Source: Theobroma cacao
Taxonomy: Eukaryota; Streptophyta; Magnoliopsida; Malvales; Malvaceae
Assembly: GCF_000208745.1 (NCBI RefSeq)
Contig: NC_030855.1
Coordinates: forward strand, 448,441 to 512,440
DNA: 64,000 nucleotides
Direction of reading: 5' to 3'
Position 1 is the stretch's first letter. Each line of letters begins with the position of its first letter. Positions 22,741 through 43,378 of this stretch are shown here, in pieces. A model generated the notes under the pieces. It was not told the DNA's origin, searched no databases, and worked only from the letters and a program-made list of their open reading frames with translations. The translations under genes and the position numbers were made by a program.

Positions 22741-23662
22741 GTAAGAATCAAGTTCATTCTTTATTAATTAATTATTATTGTTTTTTTTTAATTTTACCTC
22801 TTAATTACGATTTATTTTTGTTTGGAAGGAACTTCGACTCTCAATTCGATTGCTTCTCTAAGGGTTGGAATCGGTTCCCTGTTGAAGGACGGGAAATCGG
22901 GTATTTATTAATTATTTTTTTTTGGCTTTTTTGGGGGTTTAACTTGGATCTTATCTATGTTCGTCAATAGTGTTTGTTTTTCTAATTAGAATTGTATTAT
23001 GTGAACGAATTCATCTTCTTTTTGTAAGTAAAGATTATGGGCTGATCCCTGCCTGCTATAACTTGCATTAGCTAGGGATTTTGAAAAAGAGGAAGTGTTA
23101 ATTGTGCTGAGATGTTGCTAATTATCTGATTAAAAGGGAAAAAGAAAAAAAAATGGAGGTAATTATTGTTCTGAAGGAAAAATTGGAAAAAAAAAATTAA
23201 CACTTTGGACCATATAGTACTATTCCTTTTTAATGATTTTACTTTCTCGATTTTTGGAATTTCGAGTTCGTAATTTCGGTTCTATGTGAACATGAGTGTT
23301 GATGCATATGATTTTTGTATATCTGATATTGTACTTCGAGATTGCACTCTCATTATGTTGCCATTGAATGCTAGTAGTTAAAGGAGTCTTGTGCCTTCTT
23401 CCAGTCTGATTATATACTTTAATAATAGACTTTTTTTTCGCTAGTAATTTCGATATTTTTGAATGTTATGGATATTGACCTCTAGGGGTCATTATGCTTC
23501 ATAGAGGTTGACTAATTGGGTTAATGGGATAAGAGTTTTCTACCATCTGCTTTATATCGAATGTATCTCAAAACCAATAATATCAGTTGTAAATAGCTAA
23601 TTAATGTTATATTGAGATTTTGGAAAACTATCTTTATGTGGTTCTTTTCAATGATTGCAGAT

Positions 23663-26600
23663 ATGCAGAGCCAGCTTGTGTGTAGTGGCTGTAGAAGCAT
23701 TCTTCTTTATCCTAGAGGGGCTGCAAATGTTTGTTGCGCGTTATGCAATACAGTTACCCAAGTCCCTCCCCCTGGTACGCTTCATTTATAAATTGCAAAA
23801 TATAAAACCATCCATTAGTTTTCTGAAGCTGTGAACAGTTTAAATTTCTCTTGTTCTTTTGTGCATGCAATAACAGTTGCTAGTTTTCATTATCATCAGC
23901 ATGAGTATTATTACTTGAAACTCAAAAGAGATCTACTTCTTAAAGTTGGTAAAGTTTTCTTATTGTCTAAGTGGCCTTGTGTATGATCTGTTAGTGCCAT
24001 CAAGAACTACTTCCAGTAAGAAAGAATGGCTGGACCTAGTGGATTCCTTTTTACCCTTTTGACCTAGTGGATTTCTCTGCTTTACTTGTATGTTGAGGAC
24101 TTGCCTACTTGAACAGTCCTCTTAGAAATGAAGAGGCTAGAGCCACTAATCGTTTCTCTTAATGCAGAGTAATGCAGATGGTGACTTGGGTTATCCTGAC
24201 CATGTTTCATCAAATCAACCCAAACGTAGAGAGCAACTCAATCCCAAAGCTTACTTCTTAACTTACTTTTTTCCTCTGAAGTCTCCTGATCCTAGTAATT
24301 TTAGTATTCCATGCATTGATGATTCAGACCTAGAGCCTTGGTAGCCTGAATCACGGGCACTGAGACAATTCCAAATATTTCAATTCCATTAATGCTCCAC
24401 AGAGACAGCAAAAGAGCAGCCCCTTTCCCCTAGATTTCTTTGCCGTAGAATTTCCTATTTAGTTCCTCCAGCACCATTTCCCTGCCTAGAGAGTTGAGAA
24501 TGTTTTACTTTGGCTTTGTAAAGTAAGCTCTGATAGGGATCCAAGAGTCTCCTTTTGTAGTCTTGCGAACATCTACATGAAATTTTTTGCTAAGTTTGCC
24601 GCCTTGCCACAAATATTCGTCATTGTTAATTACAAAATATGGGCCTAAATGCTGAAATGAGCAGGGATTGGGTGGTACAACTGAAGGAGCTGGTTTTTCT
24701 GTGCCTTATGTTGGTTTGCCACAAATATTGGTCATTGGTTTTATTACAAAATATGGGCCTAAATGCTGAAATGAGCATGGAATTGGGTGGTACAACTGAT
24801 GGAGCTGGTTTTTTTTGTGCCTTATGTTGGATTTTGTCAGTCATTAGCTACACATGGTGGATATATAGTTTGCCAAGAATCATCCTTACCTTTTTTGCAG
24901 TTAGAGATCATCTTGCCTAACATATAAGTTGTCAGATGATTGATATCACTCACTGGTTTGTATGTTTGAAAACTAGGAATGCCTCAATACTCACTTCTTC
25001 ACCCTCCCACAGCCTATAAGCCTTTCGGAGTCCGACAAGTCCTGATATTTCTCTCTTCTTATTAACCATTATACAGTCACTTATTTTGTGGAATTGCCAA
25101 CATGTTTGATTCCTGCCATGATTTTCCAGAACTTCTTGTATCTCCCTTGTCACTTTATGTTGTAGGATTCAAACATGTGATCAAGATGTGAATTTTTTAA
25201 GGTATCCTTTGGTCGTTATCTTTGCTTTTTCCTTTTGTGCTTTTGAAAGAGAAAAGGCAAAAAGCATATCTGATATAAATGCAAACAAAATTAAAATTTA
25301 AAATGTTGTTTTTTTAGATTAAAAAATTGCATGTTTTTACATCTATTTCGACTAATGATGTTATGATTGGTGTTACATTATAGTCATTTGTTCATTTTTA
25401 ATTAATTATGATTTGGCTTTTATTGTTTGCTTTTTTGCTTTATTATCAACGTTTTAGAAAGCTTAACCAAAAGCAAATAGTAAAATGCAAGTAGCAAAAG
25501 CAATTACCAAAAGGATCGTAAGTCTTTTCTTTGCAAAACTTTTAATGGTGTGAGGCATTGTCTGCAGAAGTTGCTGATTCAATCATTCAAAATTTCAAAG
25601 TAAATGTTATATTGAATGGGCTAACATGCAATATACCTCCACTTGGTATGGTTGCGTAATCTGACTTATTACCTTTTGAAGTGAAGCATTGGCTCAACTA
25701 AATCAAATCAACCTGATAATAAAGATAGTGAAATCAAACTCATTACAATTTGTTAGTGAGAATTCACTGCTGTTTGTTCTAGAGATTTTTATGTTATGCT
25801 CTTGTCTGATTGTTGAATTTTTTTTTAATATGACATAAGTCATTGTAGTGTGGATTTTCTTGCTTTTATAGTTACTTCTTTATGTGAACTTGATTGTGTG
25901 TAAGCTAGATAATAACCAAGTTTAATTAAGAGCACTCCAAACAAACCTCAAACAAATTTTATGGCCCCTAAACCATGCTCCTTTGGAACCGCTGAAAGTA
26001 TGACTCTATCTTGGCCAGATGCTTAGATCTACCATTCAACTTGGCTTGTTTGTAGCCCTCTCAAGGTTGTTATCTACAATCTTTGCGCTTCTTGGCAACA
26101 TTAACTTTCGTTTATCTGGTACTTAGACATAATGTGCAACTTGATTTGGCCCTTAATATCTAAAGGTTTGGTTATCAGAACACCTTAGCAAGATTAGTAA
26201 TGGCTTTCATTGATTGCCGGGGTGATAACCTGCCAACTAGCCTGCCAACTAGAGTACTAGTACATGGTTCTCTAGGTATTATTTTCCTGATCCTTTTAAC
26301 AGACAACTGACTGCAATGCCACTGTATTGTATATTTAGATGAATTTTCTTTTTCCTTTTTCATGTTGGTTGTGTTGTTGATGTATAACTCGATACTCTCT
26401 GGTAATGCTAATGGTGATGCTGTTGTTTTTTAGAATATTCTACTGAAACAAGAGATTTAATTTAAGGCAAAGAAATCATTAATGTGGGGTGACCAGTAAC
26501 ATCCGCTTACTTAAATATGTAAATATGTCAATTATCTGAGAAGAATCTTATGTTTGATAACCTAAGTTTGTAAATTAACCCTGCAGGGAATGACATGGCT

Positions 26601-29109
26601 CAACTCATATGTGGAGGTTGTCGAACATTACTAATGTATACACGCGGAGCAACAAGTGTAAGATGCTCTTGCTGTCACACCATTAACTTTGCACAAGGTA
26701 CAATATAATGATTTTTTGCATGAGATGTAAATTTGTGGTTGTAATATTTGGAAGTGCAGAACTGTTGGAATTAAAGAAGAATGGAAAATCATTTTTGGTC
26801 TGCAATGAAAATCTAATGCTTGTGGAGTGAATTTTTGTTTCTTACTGTTAACTTTTTCTGCACTGTATATAAGTTTGAGTGTGGTTCAGTTTTCTCAGAA
26901 AAAAAAGTGTGGTTCTGTTTGCTGATGAGTGCTTCCAGTTCTGTACTTTTCAAGTGTCACAAGGTGTTCCTCATGCATTTAACTTGTGACTATTGTATTC
27001 TTCATTTAATAGCAGTCTGAGCTATTTTGAGTAGTTAAATGATCTTAGTATACTTCTAAAATTTGTCTGCCATGTTGACAATGGCTGTTCCAATCAAATT
27101 AAGGTGCTTCTTCTTTTTTCATCTTCTAGCATGCACTTGCAGTTTTGTGTGGCAGTGGATTCAAGTTGGAGCATGCACTTTTAGCCTGTGTCTTTGTGGT
27201 TGTTAATTAGAGCTTTATTTGCAGCTATTTAAGCTATTCCAGTAACTAAATCATCTTAATATGCTTCTTTACAGAAAGTAGTTTGATTGTTTTAGACTCT
27301 AGTTCTGTCTTAGAGAGCTTTGAATTGGAACTTTTTTGTGAATGGTTTTCAGCCTAGCAGTGAATTCAGTCTTTAAAATTTAAATTTTAAGTTGTAGCTC
27401 AACCATTCTCCCTTCGATAATGAAGACAGATATTTTGTTCACAAAGTTATATACTCTTCCATGAATTTTGAGAAGTGAGTACAAACAGTGCAGTATTCTC
27501 TTCTTTGGTTCCTCATTCAACTTTTGATCATTGCATTTCCAGGTTGCCTTGCAACTGAATTAGTAGTTTTTATTTCTTCTCAAAAGAAAAAGAAAAGTTT
27601 ATTCTTTATGTTGCTTGTTTGTTACTTTTTCATGGTCCCCAGCTTATTTACTGACTTGTTTTTTTTTGGATCTCATGACTATGAAAAAAGCATCCAACCA
27701 GATTGCTCACATCAATTGCGGGCACTGCCGTACGACATTAATGTATCCATATGGAGCTCCATCAGTCAAATGTGCTGTTTGTCAATATGTAACTAATGTT
27801 GGAGTAAGTAATATTCAATTGATACAACTTTTCATTATTGCATTTATCATTAACATTCAAATATATGTTTAAGAATTTGCAGAGATTTAGAGATTTACAT
27901 TCATTTCACAAGAGCCTAAAAAAGGCTTTTCAAAAAAAAAAAAAAGGCTAAAAAAGGGCCTTACTAATTTATTATTGGCTTGATATAATGGTGCATATCT
28001 GCATGTTTCCGTTTATTTGGTTTTTGTGCAGTTGCTGCAAGCTCTTTGCTGTTGTGATGTACCAAACATAATCATGTGTTCTTGTTTTCGGGTCCTTTGT
28101 CTATGTCTTCTCTCTCTCCTGATTGAATTCAACTTTGGGGCAATTCCTCTCAAACTTGGTCTTACTCCCCATCTTAATTAAGTAGCTATTGGGAGATTTA
28201 GGGCAGGATTAGTTTTAATGGGAATAGGATCAACTCCCTTTTCTTAAAAGAGGCTTTGGGCTATTTTGGGTTTTGGATTTCTTAGCAAGATTCAGGGAAG
28301 GGTAGGGCAAATTTTGCTGGTACCCTTTCATTGCCATCTTATTATGGCCATTTACTTCTCAAATATCCAAAATTTGTGCATCCCAGTACCCTGTGGAATA
28401 ATTTTGCTTGCAAGTTATGTTTACAAACCAATTTTGAATATATTAATGTTTCCTTTTAATGAATGCCCCTGATCTAATATTCACAATATGAATTCTCAGA
28501 AAGCTGTCTTTCTGTGTTTTTTCCCTATAGAATGATTTTAATTATACTTAAGCAGAAGGATAAGTACTTTTTTTCTGCTTATGTCTATGCAATTAATATT
28601 TTGGGCATCGGTGTGAGATGCAGTGTATACATTTCTGTCTAGAGGAACTGTATTTGGTGCTTTACGTATTCCTCACTCTCTATTCTCATCTATCATTCAG
28701 ATGGGCAATGTGCGGGTTCCACTTCCCGTAAACAGACCTAATGGAGTAGCTGCGACAGGGACTACACCATCTACTTCAACAGTAAGTTTTGAAGTTGGTT
28801 ATTGTTTCTTATAGTGAGAAAACGGAGATGGTTTTGGGTTACCAACTGTGTAGTGAATCTAACTTTTTGCCGCCAATGCTGCATTCTCAGAGCCAAACAG
28901 TTGTCGTTGAGAACCCCATGTCTGTTGACGAGAGTGGCAAATTGGTAAATATAAGTTTAAGTGCATATTTTTGTTATACATTCTTTTCGTTTTCTTGAGC
29001 TTTTTATTCAAGTTGAAAGTGGGGTGGGGGGAGCATAAAGCATGCTGACAAAACTACGATATTGCAGGTGACCAATGTCGTGGTTGGCGTAACGACAGAC
29101 AAGAAATGA
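23663..29109 (+). CDS. LSD1: LSD1-type zinc-finger protein (cell-death regulator)
   Basis: Six coding exons (23663-23774, 26587-26697, 27691-27803, 28701-28781, 28891-28944, 29068-29109) join in phase to 170 residues. Three zf-LSD1 modules, each of the form CxxC-R-x-x-L-x-Y-x-x-GA-x-x-V-x-C-x-x-C, start at residues 7, 46 and 84. They are followed by [11 protein letters not shown], a Ser/Thr-rich link and the conserved tail [28 protein letters not shown]. This is the full plan of Arabidopsis LSD1, a nuclear/cytosolic scaffold that restrains superoxide-driven runaway cell death and binds bZIP10 and metacaspase AMC1. Intron 1 is long (2.8 kb) and holds a tandem duplication. The acceptor of exon 3 (GAAAAAAG) has a poor pyrimidine tract, so alternative splicing there is possible. 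The start follows a leader intron by two bases. Confidence 0.93.
24604..24830. repeat. tandem duplication of ~112 bp inside LSD1-type intron 1
   Basis: Two adjacent copies, 24604-24715 and 24716-24830, share long identical runs such as TACAAAATATGGGCCTAAAT and GCTGAAATGAGCA. They differ by a few substitutions and small indels. No coding role is seen; the duplication looks fairly recent. Confidence 0.85.
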
Positions 29110-31025
29110 TGGGATGAGAATTTTGAGTTTGATTGCTCTTTTATTTGATAGGAGAATGCATACAAACATTGTTATGATTGCTGGAAAGATAGAAATGGAA
29201 ATTGGTTTGTGTATATTATGTGGACAATGGGAAACAGTGAACATTTATTGAAGAATGTGTGATGTGCATCTGGAGTAATGAGAGGTGGGGAAAGTGTTTT
29301 TTATATGATTTGCCAAACTGAAATAATGTTTGCTTAGCCTAGTGAATGTTTTCATCTACTAGATAATTTCTATGCTTCTGTCGAACCTCTTCTTACCTTG
29401 GGCTTATTTTGCTCAATTGGCTTTGGTCCTTAGAGGACATGATATGCTTTGTTTCAGGTTGAGGAAACTCCTGCATCTTTGGAGCCTTTCTTAACTGCTG
29501 ATATTTCTTAAAAGTGCAATAATATTTCTATTTTTCACTAAAAAAAAGTAAATTTTGCTTACGTCCTTGGGATTTTGATTTATTTTACACGACATTTTGA
29601 TTAATTCTTTATAGATATTTTTTCATCAAGTAAGATTTTACGGTTAATTTTTGTTGTCTAGGTGTTAAATTCGGAAAAAAGAAATATAAAATATTATGTA
29701 AAAGAAGTTAACACTGAAAAAAGCGTCGGTGAAGTTTACTCGAAAGTGAAGTATTTCTATCCTGGGTTAAAAATTCTGATAAAACGGTACTTCCTATGTA
29801 AATTGAAAGGTGTTGGACTTCGGCAGCCAAACGCAATCACCAAGGAAGCCTAAGAGCAAGTTTGAAGAGCATATCGCACGGATCAACATGACCACTGGCT
29901 ATTGGTCACGGTTTCAGACAAGAGTTTTGAATTTTATGTCTGATCGAATGTGTATTAGAATTAGATTGAATCTTTTAAGTGCTTATATTTCACATCATTT
30001 TTAATATGTGAAGCATCTTTTGTGGAATAAAATTGTGAGTAAGAGTGAGAAAAATTAGGCCAAATCAATTACTTATTCAAATTAAATGTAATTTAGATAA
30101 AGCAGTTTGGTCTAATTAATTCATTAGGTTAATTGGTCCAAAATATTTGGTCTAATTGATTTTTTAGTTCATTCTTGATTTGAAAGTTTTTGGACCAAAC
30201 TAAACTAATTATATATATTATTTTTAAATTTATATAAAATATACTACACATTTTATATTTTTACTTTTTCATTTTTTTTCAATTCTTATTTCTTTTAATT
30301 CCTTTTTGTTTATGCATTTTAAAGGTGTCGAAGATTGAGATTGTGGATTCCATTTTTGTTATTGAGGAATGATGAGTGAAGAGGTTAAAAATGCATTCTT
30401 CACATTTTAAATTGAGGTAAATGTTAAAATTTTATGATTTTTTTTGCATAGTTTTTATTTTTAATCTTCTTTTACTTTGTTATTATATAAATTTTATACT
30501 AATTATATATTTTTTATTTTCTTTCGTTTGTTAGATAGACTATGTGACTAAATGTAAAAAACTAAGTCATAGAGGAGATTCAAGTTGATAATTTGTGATG
30601 GTTTATGGTCTTGTCTTAGATAGTTTTATTTTGTGAATGTTCATTTTATTATCTTTGACCTTTTTATTATGTTGAATCTTAAATGTTAATTTGATGATTT
30701 ATGTAAAAAGTCATAATTATGTAAGTGAAGGAATAAATTTTATATTTTTTTTTATGTTTAGATTATTTGTATATTTTATAATTATGGATGAAGTTTATAA
30801 ATTTTAATATTATAATTTATAAAAATAATAAAATAATAAAATTTTGATTTATTAATTCAAAACCGAAACTAATTTGATATTTAATTGGTTTGATCCTCTT
30901 TTATGTTTAGTCAATTTTCTAAAAATATTTAATCTATTTGGTCTTGATGTATGACGGATCAAACCATCCAAATCACTCAATTATTCATCCTTAACTATAA
31001 GATTCAATGGATCAAAACGCATCAT

Positions 31026-31205
31026 ACCTAACAAGTTGGCGTGAACCGTGACATTTTTCGTCCAATTACCAAAAATTTTTTAAAGACTAATAAACACCTC
31101 TAATTTCTTCAAGTGAAGCCACAATACCTAACGAGTTGGTTTGGACCGTAACATTTTTCGTCTAAAATCCAAAAGCTTTTTAAAGAGTAATAAACACCTT
31201 TATCT
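31026..31205. repeat. 100-bp tandem duplication upstream of the CASP-like gene
   Basis: ACCTAACAAGTTGG at 31026 and ACCTAACGAGTTGG at 31126 begin two copies exactly 100 bases apart. Both continue through a GACCGTxACATTTTTCGTC-like phrase and AGxxTAATAAACACCT. The second copy is partial. It sits 160-340 bases from the likely transcription start, so it may duplicate promoter sites. Confidence 0.8.
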
Positions 31206-31364
31206 TACTAACCACATCATTAAGCTTCAAAAACTTCACAACCACCAACACCCAACCTGTTAAAAATGGTAAGTGGATGGGTAGACCACCCAAGGAAACA
31301 AATCCTTTTGTCAAATTTCATTGTAAGACTCAACATTTGATACGCACCCTGAATCTTTTCACCC

Positions 31365-31374
31365 TTTATAAATA
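31365..31374 (+). promoter_or_regulatory. candidate TATA box of the CASP-like gene
   Basis: TTTATAAATA lies 76 bases before the start codon, leaving room for a short leader. An ATG at 31383 is out of frame with the protein; if transcription begins about 30 bases after the TATA box, that ATG is not in the mRNA. Confidence 0.5.
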
Positions 31375-31440
31375 AAGTTGCCATGGATCTCTCCCCTTGT
31401 TCCCATCAACGTTCCTATAGCTTCTCTTGTATATCCATCC

Positions 31441-32203
31441 ATGGCTCCACAAAGTGGAACTGAGAAACCAATGTTTGGGTACGGCTCTATTTCCTGCAAG
31501 GCAAAGAGTAGGTGGAGTTGGACCTTGGTGGGGCTGAGACTACTGGCGTTTCTTGCCACAGCCGCTGCAGCTGTCGTGATGCTACTCAACAAACAAACCA
31601 AAACTTTTGTGATTGCCACCGTTGGAACCACCCCTGTCAACCTTACTCTCACGGCCAAGTTTCAGCACACCCCAGCATTTGTGTAAGTATTGATTAATTT
31701 ATTAAAGTTTTGTTTATGATCAATTACTGATAGATTTTTCTTTGTTTACAGGTTCTTTGTTGTAGCTAATGGACTGGCCAGCATCCATAACTTGCTGATG
31801 GTAATGGTGGATTTGTTCGGGAGCAAGGTTGATTACAAGGGACTCCGATTTGCCATGATTGCCATTTTGGACATGGTAGGTCTAACTTCCTTTCCATTTT
31901 TGCTTTTTTTTTTTTGTTATTTTTATCTAGAGATGCGTAAACCATTTTTGATGTTTGGTTTTTGGATGTGCATGCATGCAGCTGAACGTGGCGTTGGTGT
32001 CTGGTGGAGCGAACGCAGCGGCGTTCATGGCGGAGCTGGGGAAGAATGGGAATTCCTATGCGAGGTGGGATAAGATTTGTGACAGATTCGGAAGGTTTTG
32101 TGACCGTGGCGGCGGAGCTCTCATCGCCTCATTCGTTGCTCTAGCTCTTATGCTTATCATCTCTGTCATCTCCATAGTTAAAGTTCTCAAGTCCAATAAA
32201 TAA
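31441..32203 (+). CDS. CASPL1B: CASP-like membrane protein, subfamily 1B
   Basis: Three exons (31441-31682, 31752-31875, 31982-32203) join in phase to 195 residues. Four hydrophobic helices are visible at about 27-48, 80-102, 112-138 and 166-190, with short termini. The two family-marking charged residues inside helices are present: Arg33 in helix 1 (GLRLLAF) and Asp121 in helix 3 (MIAILDMLN). The second extracellular loop is Cys-containing (KICDRFGRFCDRGG). CASP-like proteins are plasma-membrane scaffolds; true CASPs organise the Casparian strip, while 1B members have a less defined role. The start MAPQSG was chosen as the first in-frame ATG. Its place between an LSD1 and a JMJ gene matches the Arabidopsis chromosome 4 order (from memory), supporting subfamily 1B2. 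Confidence 0.9.
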
Positions 32204-32555
32204 ATGCTTGTTATGTTCTTCTTCTTTGACCCTAAACTTGGATCATTTGTAACGCACCTCAACTTAATTATATTCAACCATTTTCGATTTATATTGTCAC
32301 ATGAATAACATTGTCAAATCTGATGTTCAAGGAACATATATAGAAATCTCTTGTCCCTGTTTATATATTAGTTGATATGTTGTGCTAGTGTGAGTGGTCT
32401 TTTTCGTTTCCGGACTTATAAACATTGTTTATTGTTTTGGAATCCATTTTAGAAATGAAATATTCTATTCTTTTTTAAATTTCACTTTATTAATCTCGAG
32501 TTTATAAATCCAAACATTTAAGGTGAAACCTTAAATTTTAATTAACCATTGAAGT

Positions 32556-32725
32556 CAGAGGCGGAGGGAGAGGGGCTAGTAGGGGCCGTTCTCAAAATTT
32601 CAAATATATATATATATATATATATATGTATATTATTTTATTTTAAAATTTTATAACTTTGTCCCTTTAAATATTAAAATTTTTATTTTCGTCGTCTCAA
32701 ACTTAAAATCTTGACTCTATCATTG
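32556..32725. mobile_element. 170-bp hAT-type MITE with 8-bp target duplication
   Basis: The element begins CAGAGGCGGAGG and ends CTCTATCATTG. It is flanked by identical 8-bp duplications, ATTGAAGT at 32548-32555 and again at 32726-32733. An 8-bp duplication with CA...TG ends fits the hAT superfamily. The terminal repeats match at only about half of positions, mainly through C-to-T and G-to-A changes, as expected after methylation decay. The interior contains a (TA)n run near 32608-32628 and no ORF. Confidence 0.85.
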
Positions 32726-32733
32726 ATTGAAGT

Positions 32734-34034
32734 ATACCCTACATATATTAATTTGTTAGGTGAATAATTTCATGCAAAAATAAGAATTTAAAATTACAAT
32801 GTAATACTTATAATAGACTAGACTTATCCATGGGTCAGGTGGCCTGTCAGGCCTTTTTAGGCCCAAAATTGATCAGTGAAATTATTATATTAATGAAACT
32901 TTTTATTTGATTTAAATTTTAAAATATTTTTAACTTATTAAAATATTAAATATAAATTTTTTAAATATTTTATGGATGAAATTATTCATATGTCTTTTAA
33001 AATAGTAAATGAGAAATTAAGTTTTTAAAATTCAAAATTTAAAGGTGCCATTTGATAAATCGAAAATTTAAACGATGAAAAATTTAAGTACTAAACTATT
33101 TATTCTAGAATGCTTAAACATTGATTTATACTATAAATAACAGAATACGATTTTATAAATATTTTATATTGAGAAAAATTAAAATAAAAGAAAAACTAAG
33201 GTTACTATAATTAAATACAATATAATTTTTAATATTTTAATTTTTTTATTAAACAAAAAATAACCTAATTCTTGTAACAACATAAATTATTGATATAATA
33301 TTTAAATAAAGTCCCTAAACTATTCAAAAATATTCAAATAAATCTTTATTTTTTATTACGTTTAAATAAGCCATCGTACTTTTATTTTAAGTCAAATAAG
33401 TCTTTATGACTAATGATTCGCTAATTACTATTAGTAAAAATATCACTTGTCATTTTATATCCATATGATATTGCTATGATATTGATGTGTAAAGAGAAAA
33501 ATATTATATGATTATATTATCATGTCAAATTAACATGTTATGTCATCGTCAGTTATAATATGTCAGTATGTCATATCATAATTAATTATGATATTTTAAC
33601 ATATTATATTAGTGTCACGCTGTATAGAATAATAAATAATATTTTGACTAAATCAATTATTAATCATAAGAGCTTATTTGATTCAAAATAAAAAGTATAA
33701 GAGTTTTTTTGACCTAAAATAAAAGTTAAGGGCTTGATTGAATGTAATAAAAATATAAAAGTTTATTTGAATTTTTTAAAATAATTTAAGAGTTTTTTTT
33801 TGTATATTATGCCTAAATTAATTGAAAAAAACTAAAGATGCTATTTGAAAAAAATTGAAAGTATAAGGGGCGTGAATAAAATTTACCCAATTTAAAAAAA
33901 AATAAAGAGACGTAAGGTACGAAGTACAAGACACGCAAAGGACAATTCCTGGTTGGTTGGTTAGTTGGTAGCCGGTTTCAGTTAATACTGCGTGCGTTTT
34001 GGGTTTTCGCGGCTTCCATTGTTTTATTCTACTT
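32734..34034. other. intergenic between CASP-like and JMJ genes
   Basis: AT-rich, with one MULE-like MITE (33292-33813, listed separately). About 32817-32880 has GGTCAGGTGG-CCTGTCAGGC and GGCCCAAAATTG phrases typical of dispersed plant repeats. About 33900-34034 becomes GC-richer and should contain the JMJ promoter. No gene is seen. Confidence 0.55.
33292..33813. mobile_element. MULE-like MITE with long terminal inverted repeats, copy 2
   Basis: The left end reads GATATAATATTTAAATAAAG and the right end, reversed, GGCATAATATACAAAAAAAA; inverted similarity extends more than 100 bases inward (TTCAAATAAA..., ATTACxTTxAAxxAAGCC...). Flanks are TAAATTATT (33283-33291) and TAAATTAAT (33814-33822), 8 of 9 identical, which fits a Mutator-type 9-bp duplication. 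The internal part contains palindromic ATATGTCAGTATGTCATATC. The family matches copy 1 at 5469-5892. No transposase is encoded. Confidence 0.8.
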
Positions 34035-34055
34035 TCTCTCTCTCTCTCTCTCTCT
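34035..34055 (+). repeat. (TC)n microsatellite in the JMJ leader/promoter
   Basis: About ten TC units follow a GC-richer stretch, 0.7 kb upstream of the start codon. CT-rich runs near plant transcription starts are common in leaders and serve as core-promoter pyrimidine patches. The transcription start itself is not fixed by the sequence. Confidence 0.7.
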
Positions 34056-34765
34056 ATTATCTTTTTCTTTCCTTAAAATAATTATTTATTAATTTCTCTT
34101 TCTATTTTTCTTTTATTTAAATTATTATTTTAGATTCAATTCCTGGTCGAGCAGGGACTCTTCTCTCCTACGTGCCTTACCTCATCAATCTCTTTTCTTT
34201 TTCCAAATTAATTTAAATTTAATTTATTTATACTAACAAAACAACACCTTGGAATGTCAGCCGTTCCATACTTTTTTAATTAATTAAAAATAAATTCTCT
34301 TTTCTATTTTTTTTTTTAAATTTCATATTCGTCTGCTCACCGTTGATGGTTAATTTTTTTTTTCTTTTGCCTTACGTTTTAAATAGGGCTTACCGAGTCA
34401 AAAAAAAAAAGATATTTTTACTTAATATTATAGTTAATGCTAATTAATTGAGGAAAATTAGAGTTAGATTGGGATTAATAAAGATCTTACCTTTCTGGAA
34501 TTGGTTTTAGAGTTTTTGGTTAAATTAGGGCAAAAAGCAATTAATGCTATGGTTCTTGCTATTTTTATTAGGGGAATGTGATTTGGACTGTTCTGATTTC
34601 TTTGTTGAAACAAACCCACCAGGAAACTCTTTCTACCAATTGCTAGGTCAGGTCAAATTTAGAATCTTTCATTTTTTTTCCTAAATATTGACAAGAAAAA
34701 ACCCTTTTTTTAAAATAAAAATAAAATTTTTATTTAGTTTTGATAATTCTTTCCTTCCCAAGGGA

Positions 34766-42631
<7,866 letters not shown>

Positions 42632-43378
42632 ATTGAAGAAGGTGGAGATAAACAGCTTTAGAAATAAGGGTATAAAGGAACTAACACGTTTTCTAGGTCA
42701 TTCTTATTGGGAGCAGTTTTTAGCTTAATTGTTCGACTCTCAGGTCCATTCTTTCAAGAAATCCATAAGAGGTACACAAAGGTCCCATTTGCCTGAGGCA
42801 CAGGCATTGGCCATTTGCTTTAGAGTCTGCCATTGTTGATGCCTCTAACTTATTGTAGATAAGGCCACTTTGTACCTTGGAAAATTTTGCTAACCTTACT
42901 GAAATAGATGTCTTTTTAGTAATTCCTATTTAGATCATCAGTTTTTTTTTATTTAAATTTTTGATGCTGCAATCATATATGATGAAGGAGAAGATTGATC
43001 AGAAAAACATTGCGGAGCTCATTCATGAAGGGTTAATTCTATTATGTACTTTCTTTTTTTCACTTCTCATTGTTTTTCCAACCAAGCAAAGTCCTAATAG
43101 TAAAGTAGACCAAAACGTAAGGAAATTGTAAATGCTAACAACTAATTATTACAAACAATAAATGTAATAAAGCAAAGAGACATAGAAAATGAGCAAAATT
43201 CTGATTCTAATTCTTGATGAATGCCAGTATGAGGCAGAATACAAAGAATTAATGCAATATCATCTCAATTCTCAGACAAGGAAATGTACCCAAAGAACAG
43301 CAAAAATAGGCACATGAAGAAAACAGTCAATGGAACAGTGATTAAGCCCAGATTAATACCAGAATTAAGCAAAACTCA

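Larger units (their letters stand above)
29110..31440. other. intergenic between LSD1-type and CASP-like genes
   Basis: About 29110-29350 is likely 3' UTR. About 30050-31000 is AT-rich, with phrases such as TTTGGTCTAATTxATT and GGACCAAACTAAACTAATTA repeated loosely on both strands, suggesting decayed transposon DNA, but I could not define ends. A 100-bp duplication (31026-31205) and a TATA candidate precede the next gene. ORFs at 29662-30004 have no recognised similarity. Confidence 0.5.

Noticed and set aside
31383..31463. Upstream ATG overlapping the CASP-like start
   Set aside because: It probably lies before the transcription start set by the TATA candidate at 31365, and the peptide has no notable features.
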